Shown one piece after another: positions 18,601 to 33,600 of a DNA stretch of 64,000 nt. The stretch covers positions 62,001 to 126,000 of the forward strand of contig NZ_JAKRGB010000016.1 of NCBI RefSeq assembly GCF_022347725.1, written 5' to 3'. Positions within the stretch are counted from its first letter, which is position 1. Each line of letters begins with the position of its first letter. The notes beneath the pieces are model-generated. The model was not told the origin of the DNA. It did no database searches and saw only the letters and a list, made by a program, of their open reading frames with translations. Made by a program: the position numbers and the translations under genes. Source of the DNA: Ruegeria sp. Ofav3-42 (lineage in GTDB: Bacteria > Pseudomonadota > Alphaproteobacteria > Rhodobacterales > Rhodobacteraceae).

Positions 18601-21600
18601 GATCTGATCCTGACCATCGCCGGGCGCGATGACGTTATCCGGATCAAGGATCAGTTCCTTGGTGAGCTAAACCCACTTTTGACCAATGGATCTCGTCTGG
18701 ATTCGGGTGTGGACACGATTGCCTTTGGCGATGGGGTGCTCTGGAACCGTTTCCAGATGGCCATTGAGGTCAGCAATCCGCAGGACAGCAATGATATTGT
18801 CGTTGGGTCTGGCTCGGGTGATGTGCTGCGTGGCGGTAAAGGAAATGATGTCCTGCGTGGCGGCGCGGGCGGCGATTATTACTTCTACAACATTGGCGAT
18901 GGTCAGGACGTTATTGGCGAAGAACTGGACGGTGTTTCTGCGCTGTCCCAGGCTGGATTTGGGCCGATCCAGGCAGGCCTGGACTTCCTGTTCTTCGGAG
19001 AAGGCATCACGTCAGACTCTCTGCGGTTGCAAAGAGACGGAGATTCAGATGATCTGCAAATTTATCTGCTCGACGCCGATGGTGCAGAGACAGGCGATAG
19101 CCTCTTTGTTGAGGATCAATTCAACGGCGTTGCCCTGAACCTCGGCGCGATCGGCGCTGCTGCAGGCTTCGACGAAGAGTATATCTCTCCGTATCTGATC
19201 GAACGGTTTGTTTTTGACAATGGCGAAACCTTGGACTTCGAACAGATCGCTGCACGGGTCATTGATGAGGCTGGAACGTCCGGCGATGACGCGATCTACG
19301 GTCTGGTCAATGACAACACGCTTGATGGTCGGGGTGGCGATGACTACCTGACCGGCCTGGAAGGGTCCGACACCTATGTGTTTGGCCGGGGGTACGGCCA
19401 TGATGTCGTTGAAGACAATGACCTAAGCATCAAGTTCTTTGGCGAGCCAACAGATCGCCTGCAGTTCAAGGACGATCTGCGTTGGAGCGACTTCGATTTC
19501 GAACGCGACGGTAGCAGCGATACGCTGACTTTCCGGATTTCAGGCACGCAGGACAGGATAACGCTGACCGACTTCCTTAAAGCTGGACCTCCTTTTACCG
19601 GGCTCATCAACAAGATCGAAGAGATCGAATATGGGGATGGGACGATCTGGTCCTGGACCAAGCTTCTGCAACACTATGTCGATATCGCCAAAACCGACGG
19701 TGACGATGTCATCTATGGGTTCAGCGTCTCGGATCGCATTGATGGTGGGGCTGGCAATGACACCCTGATCGGGCAGGGTGGCAACGACACCTATGTGTTC
19801 GAGCGGGGATATGGTGAAGACACCATTGTTTCGGAGGGCGGCTTTGATCAGGTTGAGTTCAATGGCGTGAATGTCGCCGATGTGACGTTCAGTCGAACTG
19901 ATCTGGACCTGATTATTACTATCAACGACACAGGTGATCGTCTGATCCTGCGCGATCAATATGTGCGCGACGATAAGCAGGTTCACGCGGTGGAGGAACT
20001 CCATTTCGATGATCGCATCATGGTGTTCACTGACGTGAACGCGGAAGACATCGATCTGGTTGGCACCTCCGCTAATGAAACCATCACCGGGTCAAACCTG
20101 ACGGAAACCCTGGACGGCCGAGGCGGTGACGACATCCTCATTGGCCGCGACGGCGGGGATACTTACAAGTTCGATGCGGGTTATGGCCAGGATGTTATTG
20201 TCGATGCGCAGGAGCGTGCCGCATGGCAGGATCGGCGGTTCGTGCCGAACATAACACCTGACACGGTAGAGTTTGGTGGGGACATCACGCGAGACAATGT
20301 GATCTTTACCAAAGATGGGGACGATCTGGTTGTCTCCATCGAAAACCGCTCGGATACTTTGCGTATTCGCGACCAGTTTGCATCGCTGACCACGGGCGTC
20401 GAGCTGTTCAAGTTCTATGATCAGAGTGTCATATCAATCTCTGATGTCGAAGAGCTGCTCCAGATTGCAGGCGGAAACCGGGGTGACAATGTCATCGAGG
20501 GGCTGCCCGATCAGGTCAATGAACTGGATGGCCGGCAGGGTGACGATATTTTGCGCGGTGGTGATCTGGGGGATCTCTATGCGTTTGGTGCGGGATACGA
20601 TCTTGACCAGATTGAAGAGCGACAGGACGAAGCGGGCGTCATTGACCGCGTCATCTTTGGCGAGACAGTGCGTGCAGACAGTCTGGTTGTCCGGAGGAAC
20701 GGGAACGATCTGCTCATCAATCTGGGGAATGGTGAAGACGTCCTGACCATAGTTGGTGGTTTGGCAGGCACAACGATTGAAGAGTTCCTGTTTGCAGATG
20801 GTTCCACCCTGACGACCGATGATTTCAGGGACCGGCTTCTCGAAGGGGATTCCGGCGACAATCAGCTGATCGGATTTGACGGCCGCGCGGATATCCTGGC
20901 GGGGGAAGGTGGTTCCGATGCGCTGGAAGGCGGTACGGGTGACGACATCTATCGCTTCGGCTACGGCGATGGTGCGGATTCCGCGCGTGACACCGATGGA
21001 GACGACCGTATTGAATTTGGCGTTGGCATCGCTCAAAGCGACGTATCGTTCGCTCAGGTTGGCGAAGATTTCCTGATCACGTTGGACCGGACCGGTGAAA
21101 CTCTGGTCATCCTGAAAGGCGCGTCGTCCGACAGCTCAGACTGGATTGAGTCCTTTGTCTTTGCAGATGGCAGTGAGCTGACGCTTCAGGCCGCGCGGAC
21201 ACTTGCGTTGCAGGCACGTCAGAACAGCGGCATGGATAATATCGATGCGCGTGAGTTGCCAGGCGATGTTGCGATCACGCCTGGCACCGGATTTGACAGC
21301 GTGATTATGGACGCGGATACACAGCTGATTTTCCGCCCGGGCGACGGCATTGATCGCGTGGTCCTGCCGGACAGCGCCGGGGATGCGGTCATTGCGCTGG
21401 ATGATCTGACCGTGGCCGATGTCGAGGTGCGCGTGACCCGCATTGACGGGGATGATCTGACGCTGTCCTTCCCGGAAACCGGCGATCAGATCGTTCTGGT
21501 GGGCGCCCGTACGGCGACCATCTTGCCGACCATAGCGTTTGCCGATGGCACAAATTGGGATAAGTCCGACTTGTTGCGCGCCGTCGTCGAGCAACAGCAA

Positions 21601-24600
21601 AGCGATGGCGATGACGTTTTATTCGGTACGGACCAGCAGGATCATGTCGATGGCGGGCGTGGGGATGACGATATCCGCGGAGGAAATAGCGACGATACAT
21701 ACGTCTTCCGTCGGGGTGATGGTCGCGATGTCGTCTCGGATACTGGTGGAACGGATACAATTTCCCTGCTGGGATACGCCCCCGAGGAAGTCTCAGTATC
21801 CCGACCCGTTGCCAACCGGAATGAACTGGTTGTTCGTTTCGATGGGACGTCCGACGAAATTCTGCTCCGTTACGACGAAGCAATGAATGGGATAGACAAG
21901 CTCGAGTTCAGCAATGGAACAATCTGGACCCGTGACCAGATGTTCGCGTCGACCTTGAACCAAGGAACCAGCTTTGACGACACTATCGTCGGTACCGGCA
22001 ACAACGATACCATTGTCGGGAACGAGGGGTATGACCACCTGGATGGCGGTGCCGGCCATGATCGCTTTGTCTTCCGCAAAGGTGATGGTCGCGATGAGAT
22101 CGAAGAATCCGGATCACGCTATGAAACCAACAGGCTAGTTTTACCTGATCATCATGTATCGGACATCTCTGTCATTCAAGTCGAGAACTCTTCTTATGAC
22201 GTTCTGCTACGCTTGGGTGATGGCGATGAAGTCCTATTGATTGATGCGCTGTATGAATACAGTGCGCGCGTAACTCAGGTCGAATTTGCGGACGGGACAG
22301 TCTGGAGTCAGAACACTCTGATTGCCGCGATGGAACGCGCCACTGTGCCGAACGCCCCGAAGATTATTCAGGGTACGTCCGGCAATGACACGTTGACCGG
22401 CACAAGCGCCTCAGAGATTTACAAGGGGATCGATGGGTCCGACACATACGTGTTTGCCCGTGGTGGTGGCCATGATCGCATCGAGGGCAACCACGACTTC
22501 GATATTGTCAGCAAGCTGCGTCTTGAAGGGTTTGTCCTTGCGGACGCGCAATTCGCTGTTTCTGCGGCAAACCCTGACGATTTGGTCATTACTTTTGAGA
22601 ACAGTGACGACCGGATTGTGGTTGAGAACGGGTTCTACGATCTAAGCAGCAGCGGTGACACATATCCCCGCGTGGTGCGGGATTTCATTTTCGATGATGG
22701 CACACTGGACTTGGCGGAAATCGCATCCGCCATCCTTGAGGCGAATATAACAGATGGCAACGACGTAATTTACAGCAATCCGGTGCGCGCCAGAATTGAA
22801 GGCGGGGCAGGCGACGATGTTATCGTTTTGGGGGCATACAATGCCGATGTCGTCGTTTTCAATCAGGGCGATGGGCAGGACGTCATTCTGAGTGGTCCAA
22901 TCCGTTGGACAAACACGCTGGAAATCAATGGTTATACGCCTGATCAGGTTACTCTTGCGCGGCACCCCGTCGACGAAGACGGCTACATTGTAACCTTCGA
23001 AGGCACTGAAGACAGGATTGAAGTACGCGGTCGTGATCAGGACAGTGATCCTGCAATCAATAGAATTCAATTTGAAGGAGGAACCGTTTGGTATTCCTCG
23101 CAAATCAACTCGAGAATTCAACCTCGTCCGAAGCCAGGGCCAACCGAAGGCAATGATCGCATCAGTGGTACCAACGACACCGACACAATCGAAGGACTTG
23201 GTGGTGACGACCTTCTGTTGCCGGGGGCTGGCCTTGATACCATCGTCTATTCGCGCGGAGATGGGGTCGATACAATTGGGTTCGACTTTCAGGGATATCG
23301 TCTGAAGCTGAACGATTTGAACCCCGACGATATCGTGCTGGTGCGTTCGTTGTTGCCGCTTGGACGCGATGACCGGTACTGGGAAGGTGAACTGCGCGTT
23401 GTCGGCAGCACTGACCGCATCTGGTTGGGCGAAGCTGAGATTGAACTGAAAGAAATCGAATTTGCCGATGGCACGATTTGGGGCGCCGCCGAAATTGCTG
23501 CGGCGTGGATGAGTTATGAGCCGCCCGAAGGCACAACAGTCAATATTAGCGTAAGCCCATTTGCAAACGAGGTAAGTTCAACGTCTGCTGACGAGTTCTT
23601 CGTGCAAGGATCTGCAGAAGATCACTATGTTGAAACAACGTTTAACTATGCCCTCGGTGATGGGCATGACACGATTTCCAGCATTGCCTTCTTCTCTGAG
23701 AAAGATGCACAAGTCAATTTCGTTGATATTGCTTCAAACCAGATTGAAGCATGGTTGCTTCCGTTCCAGCGCGACCGATACGATGATGGACGTGATCTTG
23801 TTCTGACTTTTGGTTCGGCTGAAGGAAGCCTTCGGATCGTTGCGGCTGGAAACGAACGCGGCGGCACAAATTTCGGTTCGTACACATTCTCGGACGGCGT
23901 AACCCTGTCTCTTAACGATTTGCTTTCTATGGCACAAAATGCCGAGCAAGAGAGCCAGCGCAACTTTGAACAGAGCTTCAACTTTGAACGCGGCGTGCAA
24001 AGCGGTTCTTACGCCTTGTTCAAGAACATCGAAGAAGGCGGTCGCCCACCTAGCCCTCGTTTTGCCGAACCAGATCCGGAAGATCTTCCCGACCTTCCGG
24101 TCGTTGATTTGGGTATACCGTCAAGCGAGTATTTTGACAGCCCTTCCAGGTATGTCGACTTCGAAGCGGGCGACTTGTATTTTGTTGCAGAAGGTTCTGA
24201 GGCAGATGGTACACAGACCGTTCGTAAACTTATTGCAAGCGAACCTGATCTGGACGGTTTCTTTATAACGACCACAACCGGCTATACTCGCTACTTCTCT
24301 CTTACAGATGCTCTTTTTGATGCTTTTGAAGATGCCGAGAGTATCACTCAAGCAGAATTCGATCGTTTGAATGAAACTTACGCTGTCAATGAGACGACGC
24401 TGAAAGTCTTTGAAGATCCTCTTGACATGACGCTGGCTGAGTTCAACAGCCGAGAGCATAGTTACGAATATACTGGCACAAAATTGTATCTGAACATAGG
24501 CGGAACGTTACCTGACAACTCGGACTCACAGCGCATTCTGGTTGGTTTCGAGCCAAGCCTGAGTGATATCCAGCTTGAATTCCAGGGCGGTGAAGCTGCC

Positions 24601-27600
24601 ACGATCCCTCTGTCAGTTGCATTGAATACCGCTCTGGACAATGGTGATCTTTACCCGGGCGAGTATGATCGCCTCGCCAAACTTTACTTGCCGGCAAGCC
24701 CAGACAACATCAGCCTCACACTCGTGGATGTACTCGAAAGCGAGCTGTCGATCCAAACCCGGGGCGATATGGTCATCCTTATGATTGAAGGGCGCGAGGC
24801 GTCGGGATCAGACTCTGGAGAGATATTCCTTGGGGCTGTGTCCAATCTGGCTCGGGTCGAAGTTGTTTTGGACGGCGGCACAACACTGACCGGTGCTGAC
24901 CTCATTGAAATGATTCCGACCCCGGTTGTAACCGATGGAAATGATCTGATTGATTTGGCAGGTCAGGAAGGGCCTCTCACAATCGATGCAGGCAAGGGCG
25001 ACGATATCATTAACGCCAGCGATGTTGGCGGAAATGGCGGCCCAATTGGAGGGCCAATTGGTGGTCCGATCGGCGGGCCTGATACGAATGTTGAAGAAGT
25101 AACAATCGTTTACGAACGCGGCGATGGAAACGACTTGATCCGCATCAGCAACAGCAACTCTGGGTCGGCAACCGGAATTCTGGACTTACGCGGGATTGCG
25201 CCTGAGGATGTCGAGATAATCTCTCATGGCAGAGACTTGTTGATAAGAATCGCAGAGAGCACACCCGGAGCTGGTGACGGCGGGGTTCTTCGGTTTATCC
25301 ATGGGTACGAGCAGGAAAGCGAAGGCTTTAGAGGCGGCAGCTTAGAAGACCGGCCCGTTCTGAAAGAAGTGCTCTTTGACAATGGCGTGATCTGGGATCA
25401 TCCGTTGATCGAACAGAAATCCGCGCCCAAGCTTGGCACCGATGGCGACGATTTCGTTGAAGTCAGATACAATGACGACGTCACTCACTTTGAAATGGGC
25501 AAAGGGGATGATGCCGTCGTCGTATACCGCGCAGGTTCGACGTTCACATATTCAAACGGAGATGGTCACGACACGTATGTGATCTCTAGCATCATTGCGG
25601 CCGAGCAAATCCTGTTGAAAGGCCTGCAACCGTCTGACCTTACCTATGAGCGAAATTTTCAGGATCTGATCATTCGCATTGTCGAAGATGGCGCGCGCAA
25701 TATCGAAGCGGGCAGCATCACGTTGCGAGATGCCTTCCTGACGGATGATGACAACCAAACACTGGTGCCACTGCTTAGGTTTGACGGTGGAGACACCATT
25801 CAGCTGGCAGACGAAATCACCGCTTTGACCGCGGGCGCAGGCACGGCAGGGGATGACAACCTGCAGGGCAGTACGTTTGCCGACACGCTTACGGGCGGTT
25901 CGGGCAACGACATTTTGACGGGCCGCGGGGGATCGGACCGCTATGTCTATGCCCGGGGAGACGGCGATGACGAAATCCTAGAGGCCGAGGACGGCGGTAC
26001 CGACGAACTTGTGCTGAGCGACATCAATCAGGACAGCCTCAGTTTCGAGGTCACGCCGGAGGGCCTTGTACTTCGCATCGCAGAAAGCACCCCGGGTGCT
26101 GCGGATGGCGGGTCAATTCTGGTCCATGGAATGTTCTCGGGCGGCACTGGCGATTATGCCAACGGGACGTTTGGCGTGGGAATTGAACGGATCGTTTTCG
26201 CCGACAACTCTGTCCTGACCCTCGGGCAGATCACGAGTCAGCTGTTGGAAGATCAGGCGACCGCTTTTGATGATCTGCTGATCGGCGGCCACGGTGCTGA
26301 CATCATCGAAGGTGGTCGGGGCGATGATCTCCTGCGGGGTGCTGCAAGTAGCGACACCTATATCTACAACCGCGGAGATGGGTTTGACCGGATTGCGGAT
26401 TCTGCTGGCAGTACGGATGTTTTGGAACTTCGGGGCATTGATCCAGCCGACGTACATGTGCGCCGTGGTGTCAGTGGTGATATAGATGTTATCATTGCTG
26501 AAAGTTCGGTCGGAGCTGGCGATAACGGGCAGGTTACGATCCTCTGGAATACATATGGCTGGGGCATTGACCTGATCCGTTTTGACGACGGAACCGAATG
26601 GGACCGTGCCGAAATCACCTCTCAGGTTGCTGTCTCTAAGCCAACCTCCGGGAATGATGTGATCACCGGTTCTGATGCCGATGACACATTGTTTGGACTT
26701 GGCGGAGCGGACCTGCTGTCAGGTGGAGGTGGGGACGATACCTATCTCTATTCCAGAGGTGACGGCGCTGACGTCATTGTCGACTACGAATCTGGTCTGA
26801 ACCGCCTGGAAATCTCGGGCTATAGCCGTGACGAAATAGAATTCGATCGCGTAGGTGCCGAGGGGGACGATCTGATTATCCGGCTTCCACAGGGTGACGA
26901 TCAGATTACGATCCGTGATGGGCTGAGCAGTGTTAACAATCCGATTGACGAAATCGTTCTTGTCGATTCCGGCGAAGTTCTGACCATTGACGCAGTCAAA
27001 GCGATATTGGTTGCAGATCAATCCACGGAAGGGAGTGATTACATCGTCGGAACCAGCGGTGCCGACACCCTGACAGGTGGAGCCGGTGTCGACCTGATCG
27101 ACGGCAGGGGCGGCAGTGATACCTACATCTTCCGCGCAGGCGACGGGGATGATCGAATCGCGGACACCGGATCCGGTAACGATCTGCTGAGACTGCCGGA
27201 CCACGCACCAGGGGATCTGTCCTATGCTCTCCGAGCTGGGGCCGACAGTTTGGACCTTGTCTTACTGTTCAAAGATAGCAGGGACCGGGTCATCCTGGAA
27301 AACGCGCTGGCATCCCATGGTGATGGTGTCGAACGGATCGAGTTTTCGGACGGTACGATCTGGACACGCGACGATATGCGCGCGCAGGCAATCCGTTTCG
27401 CCCAGACCAATTCCTCAGAACCTGTGGAAGGGTTTGACGGGGATGACACATTTGACGGAAGCCCGGGCGATGATACTCTGATCGGTGGACTTGGCAGTGA
27501 CGTCTACATATTCCACCGTGGAGACGGGAAGGATACGATCGTCGAAACGGACAATCCGCAACAAAGCCTCGATCGTATTGAACTGCCTGATTTCATCTCT

Positions 27601-30600
27601 TCGGAAGCCTCGGTTGCCCGTCTGTTCAAAGGCAGCGACACGGTCGTCCTGACCTTTGCCAGCTCACCAGATGACAGCCTGACGATCACCGATGCGTTGG
27701 CTGGTGGTCGCGCTGGTGTAGAACAGATTGTGTTTTCGGATGGGGTTATCTGGGCTCCAGCAATCCTGGAAACGCTTCTGGCCAACAATGCACCCGTTGT
27801 TACGGACGACGGGTACTTTACAGCGACAAGCGGTGAGGCATTGTTGCTGGATGCAAACACGCTGCTGCGGAATGATTTTGATGCGGACGGTGATACCTTG
27901 ACAATCATTGCGGTCGAGGGTGGCGATTCAGGGTTCGCCGAGCTTGATGCTCAGGGCAATGTTATGTTCACCCCGAACGCCGATTTCTACGGTCCGACCC
28001 GTTTTTCGTACACCGTTTCCGACGGACGCAACGGGATCACCAAGGGCTATGTCGATCTGCGGGTGCGGCCTGTGGCCGAAGCGAGGAATGATGACGGCTT
28101 CGAAGTTGATGAAGACGGCTTCCTGACCATCGATGCGGTGCGCTTGCTGTCAAATGATCTGGACGGCGATCGTATGATCGTCAGTCAGGTGTTTGGAGCT
28201 GGCAACGGCAATGTAAGCTTGGCGAGCAACGGTCAGATCACATATACGCCGAACGCTGATTTCAACGGTGTCGACAGCTTTACCTATGTGGCCAACACCC
28301 CCGAGGGTGGCCGGGCAGAAGCCATTGTCACGGTCAGTGTAAGACCGGTCAATGACGCGCCGATTGCATATGACAACGACGGGTTTAAAACGGCTGAAGA
28401 CGTACCTTTTCAGATTCTGGCAGCGAGCCTTGCGTTTAACGATGACGACCCCGATGGCGACCCGCTCACCGTCACATCTGTGACTGGAAATGCCAATCTG
28501 GACGTCACTTTGACGGATGATGGCCAGATTCTGGTCACGCCAACAGCATATTACTTTGGCGAGACGTATTTCGAGTACACGGTAGAAGACCCGGACGGGG
28601 CGACCGCAACCGCGCGGGCCCTTGTGACGGTTACCCCAGTCAACAACGCCCCGGACGCAGTGGATGACACTTTCCAAACGGTTGAAGACAATCCTCTGAT
28701 CATTCAGACTCAGGACCTTGTCGCAAATGACATCGATCGGGACAGCGACACCCTAAGTTTCGCCGGCCTGCAAGGTGTTGGCTATGGGGGACAAGTTGAA
28801 GTTCTGGACAATGACACCATCCTCTTCACACCATGGGCGAATTTTGCCGGCACGGCTCAATTCACATATCGTGTCAGCGACGGCGAAGGCGCAACGTCCA
28901 GCGGCATGTTTTTTGTGGAAGTTGAAGCCGTCAATGACCGACCGGTCACCCGCGCGGACCACTATACAGACTCCGCGTTCGAGACCATTCTCCGCGGGAC
29001 AGAGGATGTTCCTCTGGAAATTCCAGTCTCAGAGTTGATGAAGAACGACTATGACGTCGAAGGTTTTGCACTGACGTTTGAAAACGTATCTGAGCCGGCC
29101 AACGGAACCATCGAGATTACTGATCGGGGTACGGTCATCTTCACTCCGGAAGCGGATTTCTGGGGTGAAGCAACGTTCAACTATCTGATCTCAGACCCAG
29201 AAGGCGCGGTCAGTGATGCCACTGTCACGCTGTTCTTCGAAAACGTAGGTGATGCTCCGCCGGTTGCGGGTTCTGATGCAATCACTGTTTACGAAGACGT
29301 TCCGATCATCATTCCAGCCGAAGTTCTGCTGGCGAATGACACCGATATCGACCGCGATCCGCTGGAAATAGTCGGATGGCGACCACTCACCCTTTCGGAA
29401 AGCATAATACATGGGTCCTTCACGGGTTCGCTGGAACGGCTCGAGAATGGCGATTTCCAGTACACACCCGGTTTGAACGCAACCAGAGAGTCGGGTTTTG
29501 TTTACTTTGTGACCGACAACGCCGACGGCACGAGCGAAGGCTTTGTCGACATCAACATCATTCCCGTTAACGATCAGCCGAGTGCTATCGGGGACGATGC
29601 CGGTTCTACGCCGCTTGGCGTTCCTCTTGTCGTTCGCATTTCCGAACTGATGGCAAATGACTTTGATGTCGACGACGCGCCTGATATCACTGTGGAGGAG
29701 CGCTCTTTCCAGTTTGACGCAATAGGAACCGCAACGGTTGGCAGCGTCGAGCAGCGCGACGAATTCATCGTTCTGCGCGTGCCTGATGGATATTCCGGGC
29801 CCGTCGAATTCACCTATACGATCATCGACAACGAAGGCGTTCGCGACACGACAACCGTCACGGCGGTTGTCGAGGATAGTTACGGTCGTATATTGACCGG
29901 CACATCCAAGATCGATCTGTTGATCGGTACCGATCTGGACGAAACGATTATTGGGCTTGCTGGTGACGACATCATCGAGGCTCAGGATGGTGCGGATGTC
30001 ATCCGAGCGGGAGCCGGAGCGGACGACATTCTTGCAGGAGATGGGGATGACCTCATCGACGGTGGCGATGACGCGGACACCATCGACGGTGGCGAAGGCT
30101 TTGATACGGTGACATATGCCGGATCCAATGTCGGCGTCCGTGCTGATCTGGCATCGCGCCTGGGGCAGGGTGGTCACGCCGCCGGTGATATTCTGACCAA
30201 TGTCGAAGGGCTGATTGGATCGGATTGGCACGATACACTGTCAGGTGGCTTGGCAGACAACCGCATTGAAGGTGGACTGGGCAACGACCTGCTGGAAGGT
30301 CGCGGGGGATCCGACACGCTTTTGGGTGGTTCCGGAGAGGACACGCTGGTCGGCGGTGAAGGCGGAGACACACTTGAAGGCGGTGAAGGTTCGGATACTG
30401 CGGACTATCGTGGCTCAGGCGAAGGTGTAACAGTATCCCTTGTTGACGGTACGGCTACCGGCGGCGATGCCCAAGGCGATACGCTCACAAGTATCGAAAA
30501 CCTGTTCGGGTCTGATCAAGAAGATGCACTGACCGGGTCTGATACGGAAAACAGACTGTCTGGTGGGCGCGGCAATGACACGTTGCGCGGCCTTGGTGGC

Positions 30601-33600
30601 GATGACCTTCTGTCGGGTGGTCGTGGTGCGGATCATCTAATCGGTGGCGAAGGTATTGACACCGCGGACTACACGTTGTCCGCCGAAGCTGTGACTGTGG
30701 ATATGCAGGACGGAAGCGCCGGAGGTGGAGACGCCGAAGGCGATGAGTTCGAAAGCATCGAAATCATCCAGGGGTCGTTCCACGACGATACGATCCGGGG
30801 TGATGCCGCCGACAACACGTTGCGTGGCGGGCGCGGTTCTGACGTCCTTGATGGTCGCGATGGGTTTGACACAGCCGATTTCTCGACCGCAGACGAAGGT
30901 GTTGGCGTCAACCTGGCAACGGGTCAAGGCACAGAGGGTGAAGCGCTCGGCGATACATACGCCAATATCGAAGCCCTGCGCGGGTCGGTCTGGGACGACA
31001 CGTTTGTGGGCGGCGCGGGCGACGAACACTTTGACGGCAACTGGGGCGATGATGAAATCGCGGGTGGTGCCGGATCGGACAGCTATGTCTTTGGCTATGA
31101 CAGCGGCACCGATCTGGTAATCGAAGCTGGCGATGCAGCAGATACGGATCGGGTGGTTCTGGCCGCGGATATCGCACCCAAGGACCTGTCAGTGATCCGA
31201 GAAGGTAACGATCTGTTACTGGAACTGGAACGGGACGAAGGCTTCCTGATCGACACGCTGAGGGTACGGGATCACTTCCTCGACGCCGAATCCGGCATCG
31301 AAGAGGTGGTTTTTGCAAATGGAACCGTGTGGGATCGCGACCAGATTGACGCGCTTCAACGGACTGGTCGTTTTAATGCCGCGGACGACATCTATCGTCT
31401 TGCGATTGAAGATATCGAAGCCATCATTGACCCGACTTTCCTTATTGCAAATGACGTGAGCGAAAGCGCCGATGGTATCGAATTGATTTCGGTTTCCAAT
31501 GCAGTCAACGGAACGGTCAGCATCACCCCGGAAGGTCAGGTTTCCTTCCTCGGGGACGCAAACTTCAACGGTGACGCGTTCTTTGACTACACGCTCCGTG
31601 ATCAGTTCGGGCGAGAAAGTACCGCTCGAGTCGAAGTGAACGTTGCCCCGGTAAACGATGCGCCTGAAGGCAAAGATGACGGCGTATTCACTGGAACCGA
31701 AGATACCGTTTTGCGCATTTCCTTCGCGGAGCTTTTGGGCAATGACTTTGACGTCGATGGAGACCCGCTGACAATCGTAGAGCTTACGCCAATCTTCGAT
31801 GAAAATGGGGGTTCAGTTTATGAAACACTGCCGGGTTTCGGTTCTGGTCCGTTCTCGTCGCCTGGCTCAAATGGCATCCTGTACGGCGATGGAACCCATG
31901 TGTACTTCCTTCCAAAGAACGACCATTTCGGGTTCGCAGGATTCCGATATGTTGTGGCAGATCCGGATGGAGCAACGTCGACAGCAGATGTCGAGCTTTA
32001 TATCGAACCCGTGAATGATGCGCCGCGCAGCAGACAGGACAAGTTCACAATCCGTCTTGAGCGCACGCAGGAAATCACCGTGGAAAGTCTGCTGGAAAAC
32101 GATTTCGATATCGAGGGCGACAATTTCTCATTCGACGGTGTTCATTCCGCTGTCGGCGGCACAATGGCATTTGACGCCGCAAGCCGGACGATTTCGTTTA
32201 CCCCGGATGCTTTGGGAGCGGCTGGTTTCTCGTATGACCTGATCGATGAGCGCGGTGAGCGTAGTACGATCTTTGTCGAGCTTAATGTCATTCCGCTTAA
32301 CGATGCGCCCATTGCAAATGACGATGGCCCATTCACCACGCTGGAAGATCAAATCCTGATCATCGATCCCGACGATCTTCTGGCCAATGACACGGACGAT
32401 ACAGATCCGCTGGATGAAATACTGTTCTTGTCCGGACTGGATCGGTTTGCCGAAAACGGCAGGGTCGCTCTGAACGATGACGGAATGATCGTGTTCACGC
32501 CGCGTTCGAACTACAATGGCGATGCGGGCTTTGTGTACCAGGTTGCGGACGGAAATGGCGGTTTCGACCTTGCCTACGTGAACGTCACCATTCTGCCCTC
32601 CAACGATGGACCAGTCCTGCGGGACGATATTGCGCAAGGCCTGGAAGACTTGCCAATCACAGTCATCCCAGGTGAGGTCTTTGGGAACGATCTGGACCCC
32701 GAAGGCGACGTGATCTTCTTCGAAAGCGTATCGGTTTTGGGCGTCATTCAGGAAGACTACACCCAACGCCAACCTGTCGAGATTTCATATGGGTTCGACC
32801 TCGATCAGCTCGACAATGGCGTTGTCGCGACAGTTGAGCTGGCCGGGGGCGATCCACTGCCCGATGGCTTAGTATTCGATGCCTCAACGCTGATCCTTAG
32901 CGGCACATGGCCGGCAGAGATGACCGAGCCAGTCGACCTGGTTGTTGCGCTGACCAACCCTACGGATGGTAGCCTCTATGACTACACAATCACTGTTGAC
33001 CCAACCTCGGGTCTGACGGACGGATTGTCCTTGGCACCGCGCATAGCGCTGTTTGACATTAGTGCCGGAACGTTCTCATTGCAGGCCGCTGGCAATCAGC
33101 CTGTACCGTCCTGGCTGGACTTTGATGCCGACACACTGCAGTTGACCCGTAGGGGTGACGCGCCTGCGGACGAGACCGATCCGGTCCGATTGCAGCTGCG
33201 TTTTGACCCTGAGCCGCAGGTTCTGCCAAACGGCACCTATGTGCATGGTCGCCAAGGGTTTGCGATCGAGATTGTGATCGACCCGCAGTCCGATCTCGAC
33301 CCAGCGTTGAACGATCTGTTCGGAAACGATGCATTCTTTGCGGGACAGGGCCTGTATGCCTTGCCGTTGGGGGGGCAGGAAACGCTTGAAGCGCAATCCG
33401 AAACCGGTGCGCCACTGGCTGACTGGCTTGGCTTCGATCCCGCATCTCTGACATTTGACGGCACCCCGCCGCCTGTGTTTGTCGGCACGCCACCTGTTCG
33501 TCTGAATGTCCGTGATGGCGCAGTCGAATACGCAATTCTGACCGAGTTGCCTGTCGATGCCACCTACACGATTGCCGATTCCGCAGGGTTCTCGACCATT

